From Armillaria gallica (taxonomy: Eukaryota > Basidiomycota > Agaricomycetes > Agaricales > Physalacriaceae), in NCBI GenBank assembly GCA_037576215.1, contig JBANDB010000007.1:837001-901000 (forward strand): a DNA stretch of 64,000 bases. Direction: 5' to 3'. Positions 10,208 to 22,732 of the stretch are shown piece by piece (within the stretch, counting starts at the first letter, position 1; each line of letters starts with the position of its first letter). The notes beneath the pieces are model-generated. The model searched no databases, was not told the DNA's origin, and saw only the letters and a program-made list of their open reading frames with translations. Made by a program: the position numbers and the translations under genes.

Positions 10208-13200
10208 TAGTGTTGCCACCGCTCTGCTTGGCTTGGCTTTAGTTGGCTTTTCCCAGCTCTTGCCATTTTTGTAGCTTTTTGTGAGCTGAGCTGTCAAAAA
10301 TATCAACGGCTTCGCTCGGCTTGAGTTCAGCTTCGGAAAAACCCCTTGCTCAGTTACAAATTAGGAAATGAAAAGAAGTTATTTATTTTTCACTGCATAG
10401 TAGCTTAATATATGCCACTACATCCTCTGGTACATTCTCTTCTGCAGCCATTGTTGCCTCCAAGGCTGCTGTCTCTTCATCCTTGGCCATACCACCTGTG
10501 AAATTAAGAGAAAGACCATGCTTAAAGGCATACTTCATCATTTGCAAAGCTTCCATCAAATCAGCTGCTTTCTGATTGCATCGTGCTATGGCTGTCTCCT
10601 TTCCTGATGAAAAAACATGTTCACATGGAACTGAGGTACCCTGAATGGGTAAAATATCCATAGCCATTGCAAATATGGTAGGATATGCTTTTTGATTGTC
10701 CTAGAGCAACATAAACACAAGAGTCAAACACATCACAATAGCAAACATACCTGCCAGTATTTGACCATGTCATTGCCACATTTTATGTCAGAAAGATAGG
10801 CCTCTACTTCAGCCTCAAGGCTTTGTGGATGGACAGCTGTATCAAATAGGTTGTCGCCAAGAAGATCATCAGCCCAATTGGTACAACCCTTGGCCTGAGG
10901 GTGAGCAGGCATGGGTGGTACGGCTGCAGTTTGACAGTATTCACGAAGCTAAATTACAGCAAATAAGAATAGAATGAGAATGAGAATGTAATTTATGACA
11001 GACTGTATTTATAAACAGCGATTTAGCATCAGCTTCTTCCTCTGGTGTGTATCAGCTGAACCAGAAGAGCTTCGTGTTTGGATTGAGAACTAAGAAGTTG
11101 ACATCAGCATTATGGGAGCAAAGCAGTGCAAAACCAGCCTACTTGTAGCTAAGGTGTATGCTGGTACCACCTCTGTATGGTTTTGGTAGGTCTTCAGTTT
11201 TTTGAGACCATCTTGAATAGCTGGAGCAGCCTCAGGAAATTTGATCTTGAGATTTTCCCACAGCTGCATCATTCTTCAGAAGCTGGGTATTGCTAATGCA
11301 AGGATTGGTGTCTTGTCTGTGGAAAGCTTCTGTTGAAATGTGTGCAGTACCTGAAGGCAACAATTCAGTGAGGGACAATAATTGACAGCAATGAAATTTA
11401 CAGCCAGGATTTGGTGGATGATATCCAATGCTTTCCACTCATCATCAGATAACTGATGTTTATGGAGTTCCGCAAAATCCTCATTTTCCAGAACCTTTTC
11501 AATACCCTGAATCAATTAGCATATTAGCATCACTTTGCAAAGAGGACTCACCTCATGTAATAGAATAGCCTGTTCTATCATGATGTCCATTGATGACCAG
11601 CAGACATCAACATCCAGAAGGAGCTGAAGAACCTTGACATCAAGTGACTTAGAAAAACAAGCAAAGCTATGCCATCACAATGAAGAAACACAGATCTATA
11701 ATTGTAATTCATAACAGCATCTTAAGTAATTTATCTCCACTTACCGCACAAATCAATGCTGTTGTGGCTGCTATTGGATCTTAGATGATGTCAAGATGTT
11801 CTAAAAAGTATGAGAATGTAAATAGTACACTGATGATTAAGCTTACCTGAAAGTAGGACTGTGTCTAGTGCTGTTACTGCTGATATAACATCTTTGCAGG
11901 CAAGATTAACAATATGTGCAAAACATCTGACATAGAAGCTATTTTAGTAAGTCAAACTAGAAATAGAAAGAATTGATTGTACTGTATTCTTCACTCTGTT
12001 GCAATAAACACATATCCTCGATGCTGAAGATCATGCTGAAGAGACACCATGAATGTGCCATTATTTGAGGCATTGTCTATTGTAATCCAACCTAACTGTG
12101 GTATTCATGCATAAATGATGTTCAAGGTTAGCTAATAGATATAAACCTTCAATTGATGGTTAGGAAGTTTACTTGTAATTCTAACACGGTCAGTGATATA
12201 AAGGAAAGCTACCACCAAGTGCTTGCCATCATGGCAGCCAGGAACCCTGCAGTAGCCAATGAGATCAGAGTGCAGGTGTATTATTGTCAAGCCATCCGCA
12301 TTTGTTCCGGTCACTTCTATCCAATGAGCCATAACTGCTATGAAATTGACAAGATTGAGATCAGTTGATAAGTCCATTGTTATTAAGACATGGCCAAGGG
12401 ATGACTGCAAATAAATAAGAATGCAAAACCCACACATTAATACATAGCAGGTAGAAATAGACTTACTTCCATCTTGCTCTTAAGTGTGGCAATATATTTC
12501 TCCCATGTTTCAATAACACACTTTCAAATGTATGTACAATGAGGAATATCAGCATCAGTAAGGTCTTCCCAGAGCATGAGAAAGATCTGTCATAGCTGCA
12601 GACATTCAATCACATTGATAGACTGAAAGGAAATGCTCGACAGACGAAAACCATAAGAGAAGGCCATCATACCTGGTCATCCACAATTATCCACTCAACA
12701 ATTGCATCGACAAATGCATCATGGGAATACTCAGGAACAGTGAAAGACCCAGCAGATAATGGCCCCTCTTTGAATTCAGAAGCACCATTCTCACGCTGAA
12801 ACTTTGCTGCTGCATTAATTCCAGCACCTTTGACTGATACCCCTATTTTGTTGCATGCAGAAACCCAGAGCCGCAAGTGTTTCAAAATGAGGTGATGTCA
12901 TAGGCCTGTTGTGCTGGTCTTGATGCTGTATGTCTTGTCTTTGCTATTCTTCTTGTGTTTGTCACCTGTACTAACAAGTGAATTTGAATGAGAAAATATA
13001 TCCCAGGACCTAGGAAAGTACAAACTACTCACCAACACAGCTTACAAATGCAGCTCTCACCTTTTCAGGACCTTCGAGAGTGTGTGGTGACAATGGCAGA
13101 AGCGGTGAAGCTATGAAAGGATGTTTTCATCATTTTTGTCAAGTTCCTGCATTGTAACACCTAAATGATGCCAGTGTTAGAACTTGGTCCACAGACCACC

Positions 13201-14421
13201 AGCATATTAGTAAACTTACACATTGATCGCAGAGGTACAGGGTCCTGGCAATGGTGCAGATAGTCATACTGGTGACTACTGCCATGCTCTTCAATGCCGG
13301 TATTTTTGATTGAAGGTGTTGCAGTGTGACGACTTCTCATTTTTGGTGGCATTTCTGACAGGGTATCTGCAGCACAGGACTCAAGTCAGAATTACTGCTT
13401 GTGATGATGGACAGATAAGATGCACTGACTAACTTTGTTTACCATCTTTGCTTGTATTTATTGGAGGTATTAGCTGGTCAGCAGCTGCATTAAGGGCCTT
13501 TCCCTTTTTTGAGCACCCTTTTGGTTGTCCAGCTGACAAAATTATTTAGCCAAAGTTCAAGTGAGCAAGCACACAATGTACCTTTCTCTTTCTGTGTTGC
13601 TTTTTTTGCAGTTTTTTTCTTTGCTTGATTGGCATCAGTAGCAGACTCTGCTGGCCATTGGTAAGTGGACCATGCTTCGTTAACACAATAAATATACCTT
13701 GAACAAAACCTTCAACCTGGAATGTGGTCTAGAGTGCTCCGAGACCATCAGGCAGGGTCGCTTCTGCTTCAGTTGTATTTTGTGATCCTCTAAGACATGG
13801 GGGCATGGCAGGATTAGGAGGTGAGTAGATGAAGGCAAAATATGAGCCCTTATGTATGAAACCATGTCCCAGCGACATGTAGATTGATGTCAAGGGCAAA
13901 GCTTATTGTTAGACATGATTTGAAAAACTGGGAATCCTGGGAATGAAGAGCACAGCAATGCTCGAGAGACGGCTGAGAAATCTCAATGCAGAAGGAATGA
14001 GTTCTATTTAGTATAGGTAGACTCCCATACACCAGAGTGTGTGGCTGCATAAATGTGTTTGTAGCAAGAGGAGACTAAGATAGTTAATATATTACAATTT
14101 GGTGCCAGAGCAGTCTGGAGATTCAGAATATGTTGAAATATATGATAGAAATAGGAATATAGTAGACAGGATGCAGAAAATCAAGAAACGACACCATGAA
14201 TGTCGACAAAAGTGAAGGAAATTGAGAATGATGCCAGTGGATGTGTCAGCATCCCATTTAGGAAGAAGCTGATGGCTTAGCTGGCTTTGAACTGGCTCAA
14301 GCTGACAACTTGCTGAGCGAGACAACCCTAAACCAAGAAGCTGCTAATCCCACTTCGGCTTGGCTATTTCCAGCTCAGCTCCATCAGCTCAGTAGCTTTA
14401 GCCTGAGCAGTGGCAACACTA
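10208..14421 (-). mobile_element. hAT-1, complete hAT-superfamily DNA transposon, 4214 bp
   Basis: Perfect 8-bp target duplications GCTGTGAG flank the element (10200-10207 and 14422-14429). The termini are TAGTGTTGCCACCGCTC on the left and, read inward from the right, TAGTGTTGCCACTGCTC. Eight-bp duplications and TAG-type ends are diagnostic of hAT elements. The subterminal regions carry CTTGGCTT-type repeats (about 10228-10250 and 14360). The internal minus-strand transposase is degraded. The element sits between two R1 pieces (9290-9970 and 14430-15130), so it probably jumped into an R1 member. Confidence 0.9.
10383..13352 (-). pseudogene. hAT-1 transposase, degraded multi-exon gene
   Basis: The C-terminal exon (10383-10667) reads MAMDILPIQGTSVPCEHVFS, SGKETAIARCNQKAADLMEA and LQMMKYAFKHGLSL, the hAT dimerisation (Dimer_Tnp_hAT) signature. 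Upstream pieces are VLHTFQQKLSTDKTPILALA (11276-11515), WENLKIKFPEAAPAIQDGLK (11090-11272) and, near the N-terminus, AAKFQRENGASEF...YSHDAFVDAIVEWIIVDDQ (12667-12885). These occur in the family order, separated by intron-like gaps, stops and frame changes. The transposase would bind its own ends and excise and reinsert DNA with 8-bp duplication. It cannot be made intact as read. Confidence 0.75.
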
Positions 14422-14429
14422 GCTGTGAG

Positions 14430-15130
14430 GAGATGGAAAGACAGGATCTGGGGGAGGAGAAAGGCTCTTAGCTCGGGGATTGATAAAACAGTGAACATCT
14501 TACCCAAAACCCATTCTTCGATACAACTACAGTCTGTTTCTCTAGGCACTCTTGCATCTCACTGGCATCTGTTGTCTTGGTGTAATCCTGATCCCACATA
14601 TTGGGGCTGAGGTTGGTGATTGCATAGAAGGGATCGAAGTAGGACACTATGTAAAAGTACATTGACTATAGACAAGGAAAGTGAGCATCAACAGCTCACC
14701 TATGTACATATGATGCCAAGAAGTTGTCTGTCACATTGTTGAGACAATTGAGCATGTCTTCAGCAGAATGTTCGAGTTGGTCATACTTGATCTTGTGGGC
14801 CACAATTTCATTTCAATACTTCTTATTCAGTCACTTGTCACAGTCTGGAGAAAGTTCGTGCCATTGATGCAAGGCCATCAAGGACGATGAGAACAAGAGT
14901 TGAAGGTGGAGGTAGGCCCGAGAGGTCTGATCAGCGATGTTGCGCAATGTCGCCGCTTTTTGGGGCCCACGACTTCTCTCTCCTTTGACACCCATCCACT
15001 ATCATACCACAGCTCAAGTGAGTAACAGTGAGAGTGATATGAATTGAAAGCAGGATGATTCTACTACTAATACTACTACTTGTGTACAAAATGGCATCAA
15101 CTACTAAGTATGTAGCAAAGGAACACAAAG
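14430..15130 (-). pseudogene. R1 dispersed gene-like repeat, member c (right piece)
   Basis: The minus strand carries MYFYIVSYFDPFYAITNLSP, NMWDQDYTKTTDASEMQECL and VVVSKNGFWVRCSLFYQSPS (14468-14662). Upstream of these is a YDQLEHSAEDMLNCL-like piece (about 14740-14800). The DNA TTGAGCATGTCTTCAGCAGAATG (14749) recurs at 60582, 4604, 59980 and 1806. The tail CTACTACTTGTGTACAAAATGG (about 15073) matches R1 tails at 2044 and 5274. The protein family is not recognised. Confidence 0.4.
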
Positions 15131-15533
15131 GTGATGTTAAAAGTTCTTGCCATGTGTCCAAATAAAAATTGCATATCATACCAGCAGCCAAAGTTTACTC
15201 CAGGAACTATATTTGTAAGACTAAGTGTTAGCCTATATATCTCTTAATCTAGGCTAGGATTCTGTAAGCAATCTTATGAGTAGAATCAGGTCAGTCTTAT
15301 CAGTAGTACCCAATCACACAAATGTAGCCAAGCCTAGCCTAGGCATAGACTGAAATTACAACCTAATGCTAAAACTTCAACAAGGATTCAGAGCTTAATC
15401 TAACTAGTCTAGTCTTCTAAGTCTGGAATAGTTTAGTGAAGCCTTCACTCACAATTGTATCCTAGCATAGTCAATGTGACCTCTCACTGCTATGATAGTC
15501 TATACTAGCCTTAATAATCAAACACTCATCCTC
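15131..15533. other. Intergenic / element-terminal DNA, no gene recognised
   Basis: AT-rich DNA with several short inverted CTAGCCTAGG / CCTAGGCT-type words (about 15252-15346). It lies just 3' of the KDZ reading frame and could be the untranslated end of that element. No terminal repeat could be paired. Confidence 0.35.
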
Positions 15534-17355
15534 TCAGCGCTGTCTGGGTCTTGCCTTTGGCTTTGATGTCGATTGTGTCATCTTTTTCTTGGGCTTCGGT
15601 TTTGGCTTTGCACAGTAACTCCCTCCCTCAGCAGGGCTTTTCATGTGGGCCTCCAATTGGTTCCATTTGCGCTTGCGAGTATGGGTTGATTGCCTGTCTC
15701 CAAACTCTTCACCATTGTTGGCCATCACTCCTGCATTGATACTCCCATCCTTGGCCTCTTCTTCCTGGTGAATCTGTTCTTCTTCCTGCCTAGCCAACTG
15801 ATCCGCCACCTCATGCTCTGCATGTGCCTTCTCACGATTGACCTCAATTTGTTTCAGAGTGCAGTTCCACTCCCCGACACACTGTTCTGCCAGTTTGATG
15901 TTCACGTTGGCAATCTTGTACATGTAGGCAGCGGCATCAGACTCCACGGCACTGTCCTGTGCTATCTGAGTCCACACTTCAGCAGTCTTACAATGTGACA
16001 CTTCAACGTGCTGTCTCTCCTCTTTGAGAAGTTCAACCTCCTCTGACCATCAGTCAAGATCAGCATGGTTGTGCATCCATTTCACTCATCTGACTGATAT
16101 CACAGTCAGAAAACAAACCTACAAGTTTCATCAAAATAAATGTTACTGACTTTTGGTCACCCATTCATCCTCCTGAGACTCTGACATTCCGCTGGGCTTT
16201 ATTGCACTCCACAGCCAGGAATCTGCTTAGACAGTTTCCCCCAGCCTCCAATTTTGTGCTGCATTCTTTGCATCCAGATGACTTTGTTCCAGTTCCTGCA
16301 GGTTTATATTAGTTGGTGACATTCCCAACGTAATAAGCTGCTGGCACACATGGTTGTACCTGTGCCTGGTATCCTCTTTGTCAAGTTTGAAACATGTGAT
16401 GTACTCATTTGCCCTCATACACATTGTCTGGCCATGGAATTTGGTCCACACAATGCGTGTGTTGTAGCTCTGACCAATGATGAGCTCACGCACTTCAGCA
16501 AGAATGTCATGTGCTTGGCCCTCTCGAAGAGACTTTTCGATGGAAACCAGGCCATCCATCCTGAAGCAAATGCGTTGGTTGCTGGTAAGACAACTAGGAA
16601 GAGAGAGCATAGCTTTTTCAGGACATTCTGACTGTACAGGCTTTGTTGCTTTGCGCACGAGAGGGAAGAACTGAATGAAGACATTTAGCCACTCAACCAT
16701 ATCATCGTAGAGCATGCACCGCTGGTTGTTCAACTGGTTTGTCATAGACTTGGAGCGGTATTTGAGATCAGGTTCATGCTTTTCAAGTAGTAGGATGCAT
16801 TGCCTGTGTACCGCTTGTTTGAGTATGTAGCAAACACTTCTGAAATGCAATTGACTCACTGTTCATGGTCCAGTTGGACACCCTCTGTGATGGCTTCGGT
16901 GACACCTTCTGACATCCCTGCGATTGGTTGGTCACTCAAAATAGCACTCTTCTCTTTCTCCAGCAAATCAGTGATCATGCTTCACATGGTGGGAGCCTCT
17001 GCAGTTCAAATTAGCACAAATATTTCTTGAATATGACCATGACATGACAATGTACCGATGTTGTTAAAATTACACTGAAAGCAATCAACCAGAGGTTTTG
17101 TCTTTCTTGTAGGCATGGGTTCTCGATATTGCACTTCCCAAAAAGAAATCACTGCTAGTTCATGGGTTGCTGATAGTGCTGCAAAGTTGGCCAAGAGAGT
17201 CTCCTTGATCTTGACCACCTCAATGTATTTGTGTTTTAAATATGAAGCTAAAGTATAGTCTAGCATCAGTAAAGTAAATGGAGATTTCTGAGCAGAGACA
17301 TATGCAAATGAATAACTTTTCCCCAGTTCCAATGATTGAGAAGGAAATCCAGGGT
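15534..17355 (-). pseudogene. KDZ transposase, C-terminal half (3' of the Helitron insertion)
   Basis: The text resumes right after the Helitron end with TLDFLLNHWNWGKV, the counterpart of the KDZ 'DTLDDH..WNW' motif. Then come KIKETLLANFAALSATHELA (17006-17332), SIEKSLREGQAHDILAEVRE and YNTRIVWTKFHGQTM (16227-16859), the KDZ 'LREGQAHDAL..+R' region. The tail EVWTQIAQD...DAAAYMYKIANVNIKLAEQC (15534-16001) is followed by a basic KPKPKPKKK end. Frame changes and stops (16070-16230, 16860-17005) separate the pieces. KDZ proteins are RNase-H-fold transposases found widely in agaricomycetes. The C-terminal stop is at 15534. Confidence 0.75.
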
Positions 17356-17356
17356 A

Positions 17357-20300
17357 TCGCCGAACCCTTGTACCTCAGGTCCCAGCAACCTGACTACGAC
17401 ATGGGACTTCAGCTTGTTGGGGCCCACCCCAAACCCAGCTTATTACTTGGGAGTGTCAGTTATTAGTTCAGAAACAAATATCTATTATCAATGTAATAGA
17501 GCCTCAGAGTATACAATATTCAAAGTATTTGTACCTTTTTCTGTATCTGGAAAGAGAACTCAAATCCGTTGTCCAGAAGTGCAATGGCTAAGTGCTACAT
17601 ACAGTTGTCCATGAGAAAAAACAGGAGTACATAAATCTAATCCAATGTAAGTAACTGACTGTCCTTGAGACTTGTTGATTGTCATTGCAAAGCCAATCTG
17701 ACTGGAAATTGGCGACATGAAAATGCAATAGGAAGTTCAGCTGTATCTGCATTGATTGCAATGCATGGGATGAAAACAGCCTTGCCTGCATTGTTACCAC
17801 TGAGAAGACGACATTCTAATACATGTGGACGGAAACATGTGAGAATCATCCATGTCCCATTGCATAGGCCATTTGCTGGATCCAGATTGCGGAGAAGCAT
17901 AAGGGGACATCCAACTTTGAGAGCCAGCTTTGCATGTGGCAATCCAGAGGCATTGAAATTTTGAAGAAACTCCACTGGATAAAGAGTAGTAGCATCATCC
18001 AACTCTTCCTCTATTGTCTTGTCTGTACTCCAATAGACTGTCTTTTGTCCTGGAAACATATCCAGAATCTGTTGATTAATTTCATCAACATCATCATTGC
18101 GTCCAGAGATAATTGTTCATTTTAAAAAGAAATGGTCTTGGAAGTGGCCAACTTGAATGTTTGGATAGATATATTTAATGAGTTCAGAGAGTGAATTGTT
18201 GGCCAGACGTATAGAAGCAGGAAGAGTGATAGTACGATCATCAGTAAGTCCTTCACCTGCACCAACAGTAAGTAGCCAACAGGCAAATTTTACATTTTCA
18301 GGAGTCTGATCCAGGCGCATGTTTTTCTTTAAATGAATGACTTCAATGTGAGGCCATAAAGGTGAACGGTGAAATGAAGCTGCAACAATCTGCTCCCATG
18401 ATCCTCATGAAACAACTGGCAATGTCTGATGAAAGTCTCCTAAAATAAATAATCAGAAATGATAATCTATAGTGACTCAAAATAAGGACACATACCACCA
18501 AAAAGTACAGTTTTTCCACCAAAAGGAACATCCTTATTGCAGACATCACAAAGAGTATGATCAACAGTCTCAATATCTTGTCAGTTCTGCATAGGAACCT
18601 CATCCCAAATGATGAGAGAAGTTCTACAAAGAAGTTCAGCTAAGTGAGTCCCTCTACGAATGCTGCATGTTGTATCATCATGTGAGGGAATTGGAATTTT
18701 GAAGGTGCTGTGACTGGTATGCTCTCCAACTAAGAGAATTGCTGATATAACAGAGAAGGCACAGGTCAATGCAATCTTTCCTTCAGCATGAACAGCAGCA
18801 GCAATAGTATTGTATACAAAAGTCTTTCCACCACCTCCAGCACTATGCAGAAATACCAATTTCCCTCGTTCATTCATAGCAGAGTCAAACACAATATTAT
18901 AAGCAGTCTTTTGCTCTTCATTGAATGTTTGAAGATTGTTAGCAACTAATTGCTGCAGAGATGGGATATCATAGGCCAGCTGTGCAGCCAGAAGAGGATT
19001 ATCTTCATAAGCAGCCCAGTCCATGATAGAGGCCAGCATCTCAGTTCACTCAGAGAGACAATGACCATGAGATTGAAGAAGCTTATTGATAAGATGAAGG
19101 CCAAAATCATAGAGCTGAGCATCTGTTGGATTTGAAACATCATGTTGGAGGAGCTTATGTGCCAAATCATTACAAATGTTCTCCTTGAACTCCTCCCACA
19201 GCTCATCTGGCTTTGCTGGCTGGCAGAAGAGAAGAAGGGTCACAAATAGTGATCACAACTGTGCTCCTGACTGCATAATAGCTGCCTCCTGTAGGCATTG
19301 TCTCCATTCACTATCATTTTCCAGCAATCCTATAGCAATGCATGCCTCTTTGAAAATAGCACACTCCACATTGTTGACAGTGCATAAGTGTTGGAAGGAT
19401 TGAGCACCGGTAACAGCAGTCAAAAGAAGCTGCAGATAGAACTGCTCGCCAGATGAGGGGGCAGCTTGATACATTCAGCCAATGGTAACACCAATAGTTG
19501 TGTATCTTTGGCATGAATTCCAGTGTTTCTTGCTGCTGTTCCAGGTATAGTGGGCAGGAATGTCTTGATACAGATACTGATGTGCACTGGGATCTCTTTT
19601 GTTGAGATCAAACTATTGTAACAGAGTAGTTGTCTTTGTCTCTGCAGCTGCTAACACCTCTTCTGGACTGTCATTCTCATCATATGTAATAAGCTGTTCA
19701 TCAGGGAGATCGACCTGAAGATGGACAACATTTGGCTCCTCCTGATGTAGCTGAAATGAAAGGATTCTCCAGCATGATTCAATAGCAGAGATGTAGTGTG
19801 CATCCAGAAACTCCTTAATCTCATCATGATCCTGAACCTCTAATGTAGTCCTGTCATGGCCCTTGTAAATGTATTTATGGATATATTTGATGGCCTTGAC
19901 AGAAACACAAACCTCCACATTGATGTGACAGTTATATTTTGCACTGAGATAAGGATTGTATGGGATAATATCACAGTTGGTATAGACAGTACAGGTTTCA
20001 CCATGTATTTTAACATACTCATGACCATTGTTAGGATGTGCCAAATTGGGATATCCATCAGTGGTGAATTCAGTGTGCTCATTGAAGTCTTTTGGAAATT
20101 TTTTTGAACAGCAGCCATCAGGCTTCTTGCAGCGATGATCACATGGACCATGAACCATACATCTGGTGACAATCTCATAAAGAATTGGTTGAGTAACAGG
20201 ATCAGGAATCTGAGCACATGAGACTGAATCAGCATCAGCAGGTGTGTGAATCTTGTCTTCAGGATCCAGAAAAATCAGAAGATGCATATGAGGAAGTCCA

Positions 20301-22732
20301 CACTTCTGAAATTCAATAGTATGCACCATAGCCCTGACTTTTCCAAATATTCCACCCTTCTTGATTTCATCCAGTAAGGCCTCCTTCTTCAACTGGAAGA
20401 CTCTGGCCACAATATCTGGTCGATCCTCCACTTTCTGATCTGGTCCATCTGTATGCTTTAGAGCCTTAACAATTTCTGGCCACTGTGGGTTTGCTGTCAT
20501 TGTAAGAGAGATATCCGGTTTCTGCAAAGCTCTACCAATTGCCATAGAGTCCTGATACAGCTGATACATTGCACGGGGACTGCCAGTATGTGATGAAGGT
20601 AGGACAATATGCTGGCCAGAGTCTTGCAATCCATCAGCATTAGTAGCTGCATCCACTACTCCCTTATACAGATCTGCACAGATAGTTTTCTGATTGTTTC
20701 GAACCTAGTTGAGATTACTTTGTTCAATTGATGCCCATGCATCCACAATATATTGTTGGTACAGCCATCCTCCTCTATACAATGGTGCATTTGGTTCAAA
20801 TATTGTATGGTCCTGTAGGTGATAAGCATAATACATATGCTGAGTAATCCTTTTATGTTCTCTACATTCACTTGTTTCAGTCTCTTCCAAGAGCATATGT
20901 ATATTCCAACCCAATTTTCCATGTGGAAAAAGGAGAACATAATGAAGAGGTTGATAACTCGGATGAAGTTGGCTAATGCATTTGAGAGAATCATCATGCA
21001 TACGTAAAACAATATCTCGATCATTCCTAACAGGCTCAGATCTGTCTCCAGGAATAATAGCAGCCAACTCATCTACTGTTGGAAGATTATATCGTCGCCC
21101 ATCAGTACCATCCCCCACATGCATCGTACTTCAATATTTGGATACTCTTCATGGGGCTTTTCTTTCATAATGAGATATGCATGACAATATAAATCAACAT
21201 ATGGATTCACATCCTGCATTAAATCCTGTAATTGAGACATGATTTCAGGATTTAAATTAGGATTGTGCTGATTATGCATATGCAATGCCTCCACTGGATC
21301 ATGTATGTACAGCTGTGCATAAGACAATTTTTCTCCTTCCTCAGGCAGCAGAGATCCCATCAGGTGATGAAGCTCGCCAGATACATGAAAGCAGTATGGT
21401 CCTGAAGAATTGGTAATTGCCTCATCAACTTTTACAGCCATGGGTGTAAATGCCAATGCTGCATTATACTGTCTGATATCTTGTAAGAAGGCTTTTGACA
21501 ATGGACTGTTGCCACAAAGAAGATTTTGAAGAATGGCAGGAGCAGGAAGAAGAGGAGGTAATTTAACCTGCCCTTGTAGACAGCACATCCCAAAATGTGG
21601 TGTAGATTTTGACTTATTTTTAATCTGCTCATCATGCCAATGTAATGCCCCACAACATTCACACATCCATGTTCTACTCCCAATATTATTCTGAGAGTAC
21701 ACTTCAGCATATGGATGTCTTGCCAGAGGAAGTTGTACAGGAATAGCATGTGGTGGTTGATGCTGATGTGGTAGAGGTAAAGGTGGCTGTAGAGGTGGTG
21801 ACTCTCTTGTAGGTGACAGTGATTGCTAGTGATGCTCAGTAGGAGCTATTTGGTCAATATTTTGTGGTGGCTCAGTGTGTGCAGGATGGATTTCAATAGC
21901 TCTCCCTCGCCCATGTCCTCGACCACCACCATGTCCTTGGCTCTGTGGACCTACAGGAAGCTGTGGAACAGAAGTACTATCAAACACAGATGACTGTCCT
22001 CCAGGAGCACCACCATGTAATTGTCTACGACGTCTACCTCTGGCAGGAAAAACAGGAAGAGTTGGTACTACAGGCATGGGATGTTCATGTGGATGATCTA
22101 ACTGAGATGAAATATGGGTCTCAGGTGGTATATTAAAATGTGGAAGTTCAATATTAGGATCAGGACCTGGAAGTGGTGACCGATCACAACAAATAGAGGG
22201 GGAGGTCATCTGAAGATGCTGAAGACGATCCTGCTCCCATTCTGCATAATGATTCTGCTCTGGTGTAACCAGAGCTGGAATATCGAAATGATCATTCTCT
22301 CTGGTAGAAATAGATGGAGACCTATTAAAAGAAAGCTGTGAGCATTGATCTTAGAAAAATAAGAGTGGTACACACATCACAGGGTATGGAGGTGGAAATA
22401 GTAGCAACACTGTGTAAGGAAGAGGCAAAAACATCTGCAGAGAAAATCAGAAATGAAGAGGTTCAATCAAATATTGATAGACAGTACTGTGAGAGATCCC
22501 AAAAGTCCTTATTATATGTAAAAGGGTTTGTAATTCTTGCCTGAGATGGTGCACTGTGAGGGGAGAGTGGAATAGAGCAGAGGGTAAGAAGGAAAGGGGA
22601 CAGGCTTGAAGCCACACCATTGCAGCATGGCAAAGTTGAAACTCAGCCGGAATAAGCCATGGTCTGGCAATGGCCAGAAAATTCAAAGTCTGCCTTATTA
22701 TGTCATCTTCGCTACCTCTCTTAATATATAGA
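17357..22732 (-). mobile_element. Helitron-1, 5376 bp, inserted in the KDZ transposase gene
   Basis: On the minus strand the element starts TCTATATATTAAGAG (22732) after a host A and ends AGGGTTCGGCGA (17357) before a host T, the A|T target and 5'-TC start expected for Helitrons. A GGACC...GGGTTC stem precedes the 3' end; in copy 2 it is GGACC...GGTCC and perfect. A TTGGGG-TGGG-CCCCAA stem-loop lies further in (about 17417-17432). There is no target duplication, as expected. The ends were set by comparison with copy 2 (43065-50125), whose length without its own insertion is within about 10 bp of this one. The 3' end is GCGA rather than textbook CTRR. Confidence 0.8.
17560..22330 (-). pseudogene. 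Helitron Rep-helicase (RepHel), copy 1, degraded
   Basis: Reading minus: a Pro/Gly-rich N-terminus with an RGRRRR/GHGGGRGHGRGRA segment (21826-22330). Next is a Cys cluster MCECCGALHWHDE...FGMCC (about 21600-21670). The HUH nuclease core has CGLPHMHLLIFL and the tandem-Tyr helix AIKYIHKYIYKG (19613-20656). A PIF1-type helicase follows with Walker A SAGGGGKTF, Walker [16 protein letters not shown] and [12 protein letters not shown] near the stop at 17560. Rep nicks and joins ends for rolling-circle transposition; the helicase unwinds. Lesions include TAG at about 21825 (CAG in copy 2), a 1-bp deletion near 21120, and several frame breaks in the helicase. Confidence 0.9.

Noticed and set aside
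15551..16631. Plus-strand frames across the KDZ C-terminus
   Set aside because: They are antisense to a well-supported KDZ reading frame and show no motifs of their own.
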